Below, in pieces: positions 1 to 11,066 of a stretch of DNA of 64,000 nt. Below the pieces are notes generated by a model. It saw only the letters and a list, made by a program, of their open reading frames with translations, had not been told where the DNA came from and ran no database searches. The stretch is from Lepus europaeus (Eukaryota > Chordata > Mammalia > Lagomorpha > Leporidae), in assembly GCF_033115175.1 (NCBI RefSeq), contig NC_084827.1, forward strand, positions 181,766,388 through 181,830,387. The letters are read 5' to 3'. Position 1 is the first letter of the stretch. Each line of letters starts with the position of its first letter. A program made the translations under genes and the position numbers.

Positions 1-466
1 ATGGGTGGACGGATGGACAGGTGGATAATGAGGCAGATGGGTGGATGGATGAAGGGGTGGGTGGGTGGTGGATGGTGGATGGATGGTGGGTGGGTGGGTG
101 GGTGGGTGGATGGTGGATGGGTGGGTGGATGGGTGGATGGATGGATGGTGGGTGGGTGGATGGATCGATGGATGGTGGGTGGTGGACGGATGGGTGGGTA
201 GGTGGATGGGTGGGTGGATGGATGGGTGGGTGGATGGATGGTGGGTGGGTGGTAGATGGATAGAGGGGTGGATGGTGGACGGATGGGTGGTGGACGGATG
301 GATGGAGGGGTGGATGGATGGATGGTGGGTGGGTGGTGGATGGATGGAGGGGTGGATGGTGGATGGATGGTGGATGGATGAAGGGGTGGGTGGGTGGTGG
401 ATGGTGGATGGATGGTGGGTGGGTGGATGGGTGGGTGGATGGTGGATGGGTGGGTGGGTGAGTGGA
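1..466. repeat. GGAT/GGGT tetranucleotide-based satellite
   Basis: Purely G/T/A on the + strand, built from GGAT, GGGT and GGTGGGTGGATGGATGG blocks, with a longer segment (GATGAAGGGGTGGGTGGGTG) recurring near 50 and 378. It is cut by the window edge. Open frames through it are artefacts of the 4-base period. Confidence 0.93.
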
Positions 467-1180
467 TATTGGAAATCTCTCCAGGGATCACAGACTACAG
501 GGAACCCAGTTTGCTGGCCTTTTTGTTGGCTTTGCCTCTTCGTGAGTCCAACAGAGTCAGATTCCAAGCCACTGGCGAGGAGAACAACTGACGTTGGGAC
601 TGGCGACTCTTAACCCCATGACGATGTGCTGTGTGCTTGAAAATCGCCAAGAGACCGAGTCTTACATGTCCTCACTACATAAAGAAAGGTAAGCGTGGGG
701 CTGTGTTCACCCCGGAATACATGAGCGTATCAAAGCCTCACGTGCACACCATACATACAAACATGTTTAATTAATTATCTCTGAAGAAGGCCAGAGAAAA
801 AAGAGAAAAATAAATCACATGGCAAAAAAACACCCCAGATAAAAAAAACAATAAAATACGTGCCGTGAAATCTGACCCAAGTGGAGAGCGTCGGTCAGGA
901 GCGTGACTGGGGCTCCCCTGTGAGCCCAGCTGGCCACAGGGGTGGGGCCTGCAGTGCGCAGGGTCCCCAGCGCCATGGAAGCTGGTGAGCAGCTGTGCTT
1001 AGGCTGCGGGGAATCATCTGGGGCAGCTCAGAGCCTTTGGGGGGCCGGGATCCAGACCCCAACTCCTTCAAGTCACAGAAAACTCCAGGAGGGGCCTGGC
1101 CGGGGGGCAGTGAATGGCCCGGGGCTGCAGCAAGGAGAGGGCTCTGAGAATAATAGTCTGCTCTCTGTGGCACCCAGAGG
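467..1180. other. Unique intergenic sequence
   Basis: No exon, RNA gene or clear mobile element recognised. AT-rich from about 760 to 880, then GC-richer up to the start of the 32-bp array. Confidence 0.5.
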
Positions 1181-3480
1181 ACCGGTGTGCACAGGACAGA
1201 GACCCCCAGACCCCCGGTGTACACAGGACAGAGACCCCAGACCCCCAGTGTACACAGGACAGAGACCCCCGGTGTACACAGGACAGAGACCCCCAGACCC
1301 CCGGTGTGCACAGGACAGAGCCCCCCAGGCCCCCGGTGTACACAGGACAGAGACCCCCAGACCCCCGGTGTGCACAGGACAGAGCCCCCAGACCCGTGGT
1401 GTACACAGGACAGAGACCCCCGGTGTACACAGGACAGAGACCCCCAGACCCCCGGTGTGCACAGGACAGAGGCCCCAGACCCCCGGTGTGCACAGGACAG
1501 AGCCCCCAGACCCGCAGTGTACACAGGGCAGAGACCCCCAGACCCGCAGTGTACACAGGACAGAGACCCCCAGATCCCCGGTGTACACAGGACAGAGACC
1601 CCCCAGACCCGCAGTGTACACAGGGCAGAGACCCCCAGACCCGCAGTGTACACAGGACAGAGACCCCCAGACCCCAGGTGTACACAGGACAGAGACCCCC
1701 AGACCCGTGGTGTACACAGGACAGAGACCCCCAGACCCCCGGTGTGCACAGGACAGAGACCTCCGGTGTACACAGGACAGAGACCCCCAGACCCGCGGTG
1801 TACACAGGACAGAGACCTCCAGACCCCCGGTGTGCACAGGACAGAGACCTCCGGTGTACACAGGACAGAGACCCCCAGACCCCCAGTGTACACAGGACAG
1901 AGACCTCCAGACCCCCAGTGTACACAGGGCAGAGACCCCAGTGTGCACAGGATGGAGACCCCCATACCCGCAGTGTACACAGGACAGAGACCCCCAGATC
2001 CCCGGTGTACACAGGACAGAGACCCCCAGACCCGCAGTGTACACAGGACAGAGACCCCCAGACCCCCGGTATGCACAGGGCAGAGACCCCCGGTGTGCAC
2101 AGGACAGAGACCCCCAGACCCCCGGTGTACACAGGACAGAGACCCCCAGACCCCCGGAATGCACAGGACCCCCGGTGTACACAGGACAGAGACCCCCAGA
2201 CCCGCAGTGTACACAGGACAGAGACCCCCAGACCCCCGGTGTACACAGGACAGAGACCTCCAGACCCACAATGTACACAGGGCAGAGACCCCCAGACCCG
2301 CAGTGTGCACAGGACAGAGACCCCCAGACCCGCAGTGTACACAGGACAGAGACCCCCAGACCCCCGGTGTACACAGGACAGAGACCCCCAGACCCCTGGT
2401 GTGCACAGGACAGAGCCCCCAGACCCCCGGTGTGCACAGGACAGAGACCTCCGGTGTACACAGGACAGAGACCCCCAGACCCGCGGTGTACACAGGACAG
2501 AGACCTCCAGACCCCCGGTGTGCACAGGACAGAGACCTCCGGTGTACACAGGACAGAGACCCCCAGACCCCCAGTGTACACAGGACAGAGACCTCCAGAC
2601 CCCCAGTGTACACAGGGCAGAGACCCCAGTGTGCACAGGATGGAGACCCCCATACCCGCAGTGTACACAGGACAGAGACCCCCAGATCCCCGGTGTACAC
2701 AGGACAGAGACCCCCAGACCCGCAGTGTACACAGGACAGAGACCCCCAGACCCCCGGTATGCACAGGGCAGAGACCCCCGGTGTGCACAGGACAGAGACC
2801 CCCAGACCCCCGGTGTACACAGGACAGAGACCCCCAGACCCCCGGAATGCACAGGACCCCCGGTGTACACAGGACAGAGACCCCCAGACCCGCAGTGTAC
2901 ACAGGACAGAGACCCCCAGACCCCCGGTGTACACAGGACAGAGACCTCCAGACCCACAATGTACACAGGGCAGAGACCCCCAGACCCGCAGTGTGCACAG
3001 GACAGAGACCCCCAGACCCGCAGTGTACACAGGACAGAGACCCCCAGACCCCCGGTGTACACAGGACAGAGACCCCCAGACCCCTGGTGTGCACAGGACA
3101 GAGCCCCCAGACCCGTGGTGTACACAGGACAGAGACCCCCAGACCCGCAGTGTACACAGGACAGAGACCCCCAGACCCCCAGTGTACACAGGACAGAGAC
3201 CCCCAGACCCCCGGTGTACACAGGACAGAGACCCCCAGACCCCCGGTGTGCACAGGACAGAGACCCCTGGTGTACACAGGACAGAGACCCCCAGACCCAC
3301 AGTGTACACAGGACAGAGACCCCCAGACCCGCAGTGTACACAGGACAGAGACCCCCAGACCCCCGGTATGCACAGGGCAGAGACCCCCAGTGTGCACAGG
3401 ACAGAGACCCCCAGACCCCCGGTGTACATAGGACAGAGACCCCCAGACCCCCGGAATGCACAGGACCCCCGGTGTGCACA
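1181..3480. repeat. 32-bp minisatellite, ~70 units, with 688-bp higher-order duplication
   Basis: The unit is GTGTACACAGGACAGAGACC followed by CCCAGACCCCCG, with frequent shortened (~24-bp) copies and variants CCTCC, GCAGAGACC, CCCGCAGT and GTGCAC. Because 32 is not a multiple of 3 and no stop occurs in any phase, frames of about 800-940 codons are open on both strands; these are not genes. A block from about 1741 to 2428 is repeated at about 2429-3116: rare variants GATGGAGACC (1951/2639), CAGACCCACA (2261/2949) and GGAATGCACAGG (2156/2844) are all offset by exactly 688 bases. Confidence 0.95.
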
Positions 3481-4198
3481 AGGAGACTTGGAACAGGGCT
3501 TGAGAAAGATGGGGGCTCCCACTGCGGGAGAGGTCTGTTCCCGCAGGCGCCCTGGCCTCAGCCGCCGGCCTGGGCTGCCATGGTTTCAAAATGCAGGATG
3601 CTAAGTGAAGTTTTAAAGAAAAAACGGAAAATATTTCAGTGCAAGTATGCCCCAAGTATTGTTTGGCGTACATTTATACTAAAAAAAATGGTTCATCTCA
3701 AATCTGAAATTGGAATCGAGGTGCTGGGCCTCTGGGTCGTCCTGGCAGCCCTGGCCACTGCCCTTCCTGGGCCCCAGGCTGCTGAGCTCTGCTTGTCCCC
3801 CCAGCCGCCCCTCCCGAAGCTTGACCCACATCCTGGCCCAAGACAAGGAGCAGGGTTGGGCCAGCCTGTGCTCAGGCCTTTGTCTTGGGAATGTTTACCT
3901 CTGAGAGACTCTGGCTTTGTCTGAGAGACCCTCGCTCCTGCGGGGAGTGACTCATGGCCCCCTCATCTCAGTCATTCATTCAGAACTGCTCCCTTCAGAC
4001 ACATCGCCCGCCAGCCTTTTATGCTTCAACCGCCGTCTTTGCTGTTTGTTCAATGGTTCCTTCACACTGTCTCTTTTAAATGAATGGCCCTTTTCATGTT
4101 TTCTGTCTTCTCCTCCTGGCTTTCAGGACCTGAGAACGTAGGGGTTCTATAGGCTATGTGGCCCCCACCCAGCCGGCCTGCAAAACCAGCCTCTGCAT
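3481..4198. other. Unique intergenic sequence
   Basis: Moderately GC-rich DNA without a recognised exon or element. A short AT-rich patch lies near 3600-3700. Confidence 0.45.
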
Positions 4199-5640
4199 GT
4201 GTGTGCACACGTAAGAAACACATATATACATAGGCTCACACACAGCATGCACACAGACTATAAGTCCACACACACACGTACACGACACACACGTCCACAC
4301 AGCACACACACATTCACATACATACACATCCACAGAGATAACACACACGTTCATATACAGACAATACACCCATGCTCACGCTCACACAGACACACGCACA
4401 CAGCACACACAGCCACACAGCACACACACATTCACATACATACACATCCAGAGATAATACACGTTCGTATACAGACAATACACCCATGGTCACGCTCACA
4501 CAGACACACGCACACAGCACACACAGCCACACAGTACACACACATTCACATACATACACATCCACAGAGATAACACACGTTCGTATACAGACAATACACC
4601 CATGGTCACGCTCACACAGACACATGCACACAGCACACACAGCCACACAGCACACACACATTCACATACATACACATCCACAGAGATAACACACGTTCGT
4701 ATACAGACAATACACCCATGGTCACGCTCACACAGACACATGCACACAGCACACACAGCCACACAGTACACACACATTCACATACATACACATCCACAGA
4801 GATAACACACGTTCGTATACAGAGACAGACAATACACCCATGGTCACGCTCATACAGACACACGCACACAGCACACACGTCCACACAGTACACACACATT
4901 CACATACATACACATCCACAGAGATAACACACGTTCATATACAGACAATACACCCATGGTCACGCTCACACAGACACATGCACACAGCACACACAGCCAC
5001 ACAGCACACACACATTCACATACATACACATCCACAGAGATAACACACGTTCGTATACAGACAATACACCCATGGTCACGCTCACACAGACACACGCACA
5101 CAGCACACACAGCCACACAGTACACACACATTCACATACATACACACCCACAGAGATAACACACGTTCGTACACAGACAATACACCCATGGTCACGCTCA
5201 CACAGACACACGCACACAGCACACACAGCCACACAGTACACACACATTCACATACATACACATCCACAGAGATAACACACGTTCATATACAGACAATACA
5301 CCCATGGTCACGCTCACACAGACACACGCACACAGCACACACGTCCACACAGTACACACACATTCACATACATACACATCCACAGAGATAACACACGTTC
5401 GTATACAGACAATACACCCATGGTCACGCTCACACAGACACACGCACACAGCACACACGTCCACACAGTACACACACATTCACATACATACACATCCACA
5501 GAGATAACACACGTTCGTACACAGACAATACACCCATGGTCACGCTCACACAGACACACGCACACAGCACACACAGCCACACAGTACACACACATTCACA
5601 TGCGCACACATAAGCACACAGATAATACACTCATGCACAT
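4199..5640. repeat. CA-rich 116-bp minisatellite
   Basis: About 11 copies of a 116-bp unit made of CACACA blocks around the core ATACACCCATGGTCACGCTC. The core recurs at 4602, 4718, 4840, 4956, 5072, 5188, 5304 and 5420. One interval is 122 bp because of a 6-base insertion (AGACAG) at 4820s. The flanks degrade into simple CA repeat. Alternating purine-pyrimidine composition favours Z-DNA. Confidence 0.93.
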
Positions 5641-6267
5641 ATTCACACCATGCATATCACATACACAGGCGCACACATCCCATGCACATTTTATTCTCCT
5701 TTATGGGGGCTGATGAACTGCTTGAGAATTAATCTTTTGTTCTTGGGAGGCAGGAGATGTATCTGATAGGTCACATGTCTAGGAGCCTGGAAGGAATTGG
5801 TTCTGTGCCCAGTGTCACCCCGGTCTGTTCCAATGGCCTGTCCTGCAGAGGTCCCAGCCCCTGGGGGACAAGGGAAAGAGGGTGTGTGGAGGCTGGAGTG
5901 TCTAGAGGGTCAGGAAGAACTGACGGGCGTATCACAGGCTGCAGGTGCTCTGAGCAGGGTCGGGGACCGGGAGCTCAGGAGCAGGCTGGGGGTGGAAGCC
6001 AGCCAGGGTGGAACCCTCTGAGGTGTAATGAATGGGGGCTTTTCCTCCACGGATTACTGGGAGTTGTTAAACTTCCTCCCTCGAGGAACGCCATCCTCTT
6101 AGGCTTCCTCGGCTTCTCAGTCAAGTCTCACACAGCCAGCCCCCTGCAGGCAGAGCAGAGGGGAGAGGAGATGAGCCGTGGCCCCTGCTCCTCTGCCCTC
6201 CGCCTGGGCAAGCAAAGCTCCTGTGGTCCCAGCTGTGGACAGCATGGATGCCGCCTTCTTCTTTATC
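5641..6267. other. Unique intergenic sequence
   Basis: Non-repetitive DNA between the CA-rich array and the first SINE. No gene recognised. Confidence 0.45.
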
Positions 6268-6622
6268 AACATTTATAGCAAGGGAGGGAGAAACACACAC
6301 ACACACACACACACGGAGAGAGAGACAGAGAGACAGAGAGAGAGGGACAGAGAGAGGTCTTCCATCCATGGGTCACTCTCCAAATGGCCGCAACGGCTGG
6401 AGTTGGGCTGCTCTGAAGTAGGAGCCAGGAGCTTCGTCAGGGTCTCCCACGTGGGTGCAGGGGTCCAAGGACCTGGGCCATCTGCTGCTGCTTTCTCAGG
6501 TGTGTTAGTAAGGAACTGGATTAGAAGTGGAATAGCTGGGACTCCAACCGGTGCCCACACAGAGCCCCTGACTCTGCAGGCCGGGGCTTTCACTGGCCGT
6601 GCCACAGCGCCGGCCCCTCTGT
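6268..6622 (-). mobile_element. C-repeat SINE (lagomorph CSINE), with (CA)n/(GA)n tail
   Basis: The plus strand runs from a tail region with (CA)11 and GAGA repeats, through TCCATGGGTCACTCTCCAAA and the body GGTCTCCCACGTGGGTGCAG, to the 5' end GCCACAGCGCCGGCCCC. The orientation is therefore minus. Confidence 0.9.
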
Positions 6623-7009
6623 TTCCTATAGAAAACCACTCCTTTTTGTTCTGTCAGAACTGTGTGCACTCTGTAACATCTTTAGCTGTGGTCAGCCAGT
6701 TTTCCCAATAATTTTGTTAATGTGTTGTAAAAAATCCACATATTTGAGTATGTCAGGAATATGACACTCAGTTGTGGATTGGTGGGATTTACGTACCAGC
6801 TGACCCACAAGTGACGGTACCGGCCTCGATATTCTCCTAAGAACACTCGCCATCAAATCTGCAGCTGGAAAGGCACTGGAATTACTTTAGGGAAGAATGA
6901 CAATGCGGGTTTATATTTTTGCTATGTATATTAAGAATTGTGTACAAATTGAAATGTCTGTATATTGATTCTCAACACCAATAAATTTCAATTATGAACA
7001 AAAAACCCA

Positions 7010-7125
7010 CTGATCACTGGAGGAAAGCTAATTAAACCATAATGAGACACCATAGCACACTCACTATTATGACTAAAGATAGACTGACAATACCAGATGT
7101 CCGCAGGGACAGCAAACAACTGGAC
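7010..7125 (+). mobile_element. L1 3'-end fragment, part A (interrupted)
   Basis: Contains the L1 segment TGAGACACCATAGCACACTC and GACTGACAATACCAGATGTC, ending ACAACTGGAC at 7116-7125. The same element resumes at 7805 with a repeated ACAACTGGAC, the target duplication of an inserted SINE. Confidence 0.8.
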
Positions 7126-7223
7126 TTTTTTTCCCCCTAAAGGTTTACTTATTTATTTTTTTCAAAGATTTATTTATTTATTTGAAAGTCAGAGTTACAG
7201 AGAGAGAGAGAGAGGAGAGGCAT

Positions 7224-7270
<47 letters not shown>

Positions 7271-7804
7271 GAGAGGTCTTCCATCTGCTGGTTCACTCTC
7301 CAATTGGCCGCAATGGCCAGAGCTTGCTGATCCAAAGCCAGGAGCCAGGGGCTTCTTCCAGGGTCTCCCACATGGGTGCAGGGGCCCAAGGGTTTGAGCC
7401 ATCTTCTACTGCTTTCCCAGGCCATAGCAGAGAGCTGGATTGGAAGTGGAGCAGCCGCCCATATGGGATGCTGGCATTGCAGGCGGCGACTTTACCTGCT
7501 ACGCCACAGCACCAGCCCATACTTATTTATTTTTAAAGAGTTAGAGAGAGCGGGGGAGACAGAGGGAGAGAGGGAGGGAGGGAGAGAAATCTTCCATCCA
7601 CTGGTTCACTCCCCAGATGGCTGCAATAGACAGCTCTGGGCCAGGTGAAGCCAGGAGCAAGGTCTCCCAGGCAGGTGGCAGGGGTCCAAACACTTGGGCC
7701 ATCTTCTGCTGCTTTTTCCAGGCTGTTAGCAGAGAGCTGGATTGGAAGAGGAGCAGCACCCACATGGTAGGCAGCATCGCAGGCCACTACGCAACACCAG
7801 CCCC
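7126..7804 (-). mobile_element. Two nested C-repeat SINEs
   Basis: Outer SINE: poly-T head at about 7126-7160 and body 7520-7804. Inner SINE 7161-7519, inserted in the poly-T head of the outer one. The inner copy is flanked by TACTTATTTATTTTT-like duplications at about 7145 and 7520; the outer by ACAACTGGAC at 7116 and 7805. The inner copy holds a long (GA)n at 7198-7276. Confidence 0.87.
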
Positions 7805-7865
7805 ACAACTGGACATTTCCTACGTAAGTGGTGTGAAGGGGTAAAGACGCAGTCACTTTGAAAAC
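7805..7865 (+). mobile_element. L1 fragment, part B
   Basis: Reads ACAACTGGACATTTCCTACG ... GCAGTCACTTTGAAAACA, directly continuing the L1 3' sequence of part A. Confidence 0.75.
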
Positions 7866-8095
7866 AAGGGACAGGCGTGGGTGTTCAGCCCAGTGATCAG
7901 GGAGCCTGTGTCCCATGTTGGGGAACCCGGGCTTGAATCCTGCCCCTGCTCCAGCTTTCTGCTACGGCAGCTCCTTGGACCTCAGTGACCACTCAGTCAT
8001 TTGATTCCTGCCATCCACGTTGTGTCCCCAGCTCCCAGCTTCGACCTCAACCCAGCTCCGGCTGTTTTGGGCATTTGGGGAGTGAAGTAGAGGAT
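7866..8095 (+). mobile_element. Diverged C-repeat SINE
   Basis: Plus-oriented SINE-like sequence with CCCGGGCTTGAATCCTGCCC (B-box-like) and GGGCATTTGGGGAGTGAA. More diverged than the other copies. Confidence 0.6.
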
Positions 8096-8109
8096 AGATG
8101 CTATTCCGT

Positions 8110-8500
8110 TGAACGACCCCAATTTCGTGGTCATCAGGATGGCGACCCCAGAGACCCAGACCTCAGGTCAGACGATGCAAAGAACATGAGGCGGATTATT
8201 GGGTTTATTGAACATTTGCGCAAACGGGCTCCCAGCACCACAGGCGGTGGAGAGAGCGAGAGAAAGAGAGAGCGAGAGAGCGAGAGAGCGAGAGAGCGAG
8301 AGAGCGAGAGAGCCCGAGCAGGGGTTGCAGCAGGTTTTAAAGACAACAGCCACCTGATTAACATACGTGTGCGGGGCGTTTGGTGATTGGCTATTCTGAA
8401 GGGCGAGGGAAGGGGTGATGGTCTTTCCTGGAAAAGCCCCAAAATGTTCTGCTCGCTAATCTAGGGTACAACTGGCGCCTGTGTTGGGAGGGGGTCAGTT
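8110..8500 (-). mobile_element. Probable solo endogenous retroviral LTR (gammaretrovirus-like)
   Basis: Read on the minus strand it has an LTR layout in order: CCAAT box (AGCCAATCACC), TATA-like CTTTAAAACC, a (GCGA)n/(GAGA)n patch, poly-A signal CAATAAACCC, then a U5-like end GGGGTCGTTCAACG. No internal retroviral genes are present. The boundaries are approximate and the family is not assigned. Confidence 0.5.
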
Positions 8501-8759
8501 TATACAATGGTCACTAAGTTACAGAAACTTATTGCAGCTCTTTTCGGACATCTGCAAGCGTTATCGCGTGAGACAGCTACACAGAGCAGTCACACAAGGC
8601 AGTTTCCCAAGTTTATTCTGCAGGCGGGTGGAGACACAGTTATCTTAAGGGATGTCTACCGCCAGCAGCTAAACTTTTTAACCCTTCACTATAATATTAT
8701 TTTAATATTTACTTTTAGCAGGGGTCATACACCGTCTCTCAAGTAAGTAAAAAATTTTA
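8501..8759. other. Unassigned sequence between LTR and L1
   Basis: No convincing assignment. It may be part of the same inserted LTR element, because the L1 interrupted at 7865 resumes only after it. Confidence 0.3.
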
Positions 8760-9265
8760 AAAACATGATATAAACATATTCTTCCAGTTCAAGAGAAATG
8801 AAAATTCATATTGATGCAAAGACTTGTATGTAAAGTCATAGCCTCCTTATTCATTAATAACCAAAAACTGAAAGCAATTCAAATGTTCATCAACTGGTTA
8901 GCAGACAAAGTGCCACGAAATACAACTCAGTCTCAAAAAGGCACGGTGCAGGAATATATGTAAGAACATGCATACATTTCAAAAACATTGTAAGAAAAGG
9001 AGTAAAATCCAAAAAAGACTATGCAACTTATAATTCCATTTAAATGAAACTCTGGAAAATACAAAATTATGACAGAAACCAGATGGGAGTTGCTTGGGAT
9101 TGGGGGGCAAGGGTAAGGAGTTGAACTGCACGTGAGCAGGAAGAAGTGTTTTCAGGGGTCAAGGGCTGTTTCTTTTTTTGATTGTGGTAGTGGTAACATA
9201 ATTGTAAAAAACTAGCAAAATTTTATATGTGTAGATAATAATGTATGTATGTAAATAATAATCAA
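8760..9265 (+). mobile_element. L1 3'-end fragment, part C
   Basis: Continues the L1: AAAACTGAAAGCAATTCAAA, TGTTCATCAACTGG, ATTCCATTTAAATGAAACTC and GATTGTGGTAGTGGTAACAT are all in the order of an old L1 3' UTR. Together with 7010-7125 and 7805-7865 it forms one element broken by later insertions. Confidence 0.82.
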
Positions 9266-9284
9266 ATATACATGTTAGGGAAAA

Positions 9285-9480
9285 ATCTCCACATCATGGG
9301 GAAATGTCTGGCAAATCAGTGATAAAAAACAGAATCTTGAAGACAACCAGAAACATAATAGAAAAACGGGGATAACAATGACGGCAGACTTCTGTCCAGA
9401 AACCATGGAAGCCAAAAGCCAACGCAGCAACGTGCTGAGGCGGAATGAAAGAAGGAACCCGCCAGCCCAGAATTCTGCGC
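9285..9480 (+). mobile_element. Diverged L1 ORF2 remnant
   Basis: CTTGAAGACAACCAG and GACGGCAGACTTCTGTCCAG AAACCATGGAAGCC resemble the L1 ORF2 segment before its 3' end. Frame broken, not functional. Confidence 0.6.
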
Positions 9481-9759
9481 TGCTGTGCTACTCCCGGAGA
9501 GAATCCGTGCAGCGGCGGCAGGGGACCGGTGGGCAGAAGCTCGGAGTCGCAGGGAGGGCGTGTGAAGGCTCCACAGGGCCCGCCCTGGGTGGACAGTCTG
9601 GGTGACTGCTCCCCACTGAGGGACTGTCGATCCAGACTTCCAGACAAGAAAACACAGGCACATTCATTGCCAGGGGAGCCGTGCAAAGAGAAATATTAGA
9701 CGGGGTTCTCCCAATGATGTCCTGCTTATTAATATTTTTCAATATTAATAATTTTTCAA

Positions 9760-10125
9760 TGTTAATAAGCTGTGGGTTCTTGCCCTGTAATCAGAGAAGA
9801 ATTCTGAATATGGGCTTAGATAGACCAGACAACAGGGTAAGTTTTAATGATTTTATTCAGTGAGAGAAATGTGCAGGAGGGTGAGGGCTTCATTTCGGAG
9901 AGAAGACGTCTAGAAAGCTAAGTTGTGCCCACAGCAAGCAGAGAGCAGGCCAGGAGCCAGCCCCGGGGGAACAGGCAAGCGGCTCAGGGCGCTCTGGGCC
10001 TTTTAGCCACTTCCAAAGGGGCGTGGTCACGCAGCCTGATTGGCAGGTGGGCGTACAGGAGGGGGCAGGCAGGGGGTGTGAAGGCGTGGTCTTCCCGCTA
10101 CCCACTAACCCATTTCCTCCTGTCC
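9760..10125 (-). mobile_element. Probable solo LTR
   Basis: On the minus strand: CCAAT box in CTGCCAATCAGGC, TATA-like GGCTAAAAGGCCC, poly-A signal TGAATAAAATC, and a terminal part ending ACAGGGCAAGAACCCACAG. No coding remnants. It lies just upstream of the CpG island. Boundaries approximate. Confidence 0.45.
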
Positions 10126-10786
10126 GCCTGCAGGAGGCTAGGATGCTTGGATGGAACACGGGGGAGCGGGACCCCCGAGCCTCACGGCACCGCGAACACT
10201 TCGCACCAATCCCCCGGGCCAGGCCCGGCTACGTCCAGCAGCTTGCACAGGCCGTGACCAGTCTGCCTGTCCCGAGGGGCGCCCCTTTCTCGTAACCCGT
10301 CCCGCTCCTCCCGGGCCCCCTCCAGCCCGCCTCCGGCCGCCGGCGCACGGACAGCAGCTGCGTCGCTCGGCCTTCTCACTGCCCGGTCACCCGCGGAGGC
10401 CCCCGGCGCGGACAGCGGGCCCGGGCGCCGCCCGAGGCGGACATCAGCAGGCAGCCCCGCCCCGCCCCGGGGACGTGCAGGTGCACACGCGGCATGACAG
10501 ACCAGGACAGACCAGGGCAGACCGGGGAGGCTGCACACTGACCCCGGGCCCGTCGCTGCCCACCTGCCCCCGCGATGTGTCGCGGTCCGAGGGAAAACCG
10601 GCTAAGGACCGCGCCGGACAGGGCAGTGCCCGCACGCGGCTCTCGGGATGACCGCGTCCTGGCTCCGCCCACGAGCCGGAGCCGGCGGGAGCCCTCGGCC
10701 GCAGAGAGGCCCGGTGCGGGGCGCCTTCCTCACGCGGTCACCGCGGACAGAGCCCGCTTCCCGGCGTCCCGCGCGCGGGCGCCTTC

Positions 10787-10815
10787 GTTGCCAAGGCCGC
10801 GCCGCCCTAGCGACC
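10787..10815 (+). promoter_or_regulatory. Candidate RFX X-box half sites
   Basis: GTTGCCAAGGCCGC at 10787-10800 has a perfect RFX half site (GTTGCC) and a degenerate second half. CTAGCGACC at 10807-10815 is a weak second half site in inverted orientation. It lies about 150 bases upstream of the ATG. RFX/DAF-19 X-boxes drive ciliary genes, including the worm orthologue dyf-11. Imperfect match, so tentative. Confidence 0.35.
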
Positions 10816-10943
10816 GAGCGCCCGCGGCCTCCGCGCAGGCGCCGTGGCGGGCCCCGGTGCACTGTGGGATGGGACCGGCGCTGCGCGTCGCGGCGGGACC
10901 GGGCGGCGGGGCCGGGGAGCCGGGCTGAGGCTCGGCCGCCGCC

Positions 10944-11066
10944 ATGAACGCCGCGGTGGTGCGGCGGACGCAGGAGGCGCTGGGGAAGGTGATCCGGAGG
11001 CCGCCGCTGACGGAGAAGCTGCTCAACAAGCCCCCGTTCCGCTACCTGCACGACATCATCACGGAG
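10944..11066 (+). CDS. TRAF3IP1: TRAF3IP1 exon 1 (coding part)
   Basis: 41 codons from the ATG in a good initiation context (gccgccgccATGa) to ...HDIITE, then donor GTGGGC. Phase 0 end. It encodes the first helices of the CH-like domain. The upstream frame is GC-rich and has no upstream in-frame ATG that would extend the conserved protein. The start was chosen because [10 protein letters not shown] is the conserved N-terminus of the family. Confidence 0.96.

Noticed and set aside
895..3924. Open frames of about 800-940 codons on both strands, including Cys/Gly-rich and Pro/Thr/Arg-rich products
   Set aside because: They arise because the 32-base unit lacks stop codons in every phase on both strands; the peptide repeats every 32 residues through all three frames. 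No splice, promoter or non-repeat domain support.
8110..10125. Intact endogenous retrovirus between the two LTR-like fragments
   Set aside because: The sequence between them is L1 remnants; no gag, pol or env coding trace, and the two LTR-like pieces differ in sequence.
1..10140. Exons of the neighbouring PER2 gene expected upstream in human
   Set aside because: No PER2-like coding sequence or splice structure was recognised; this part is repeats and intergenic DNA.
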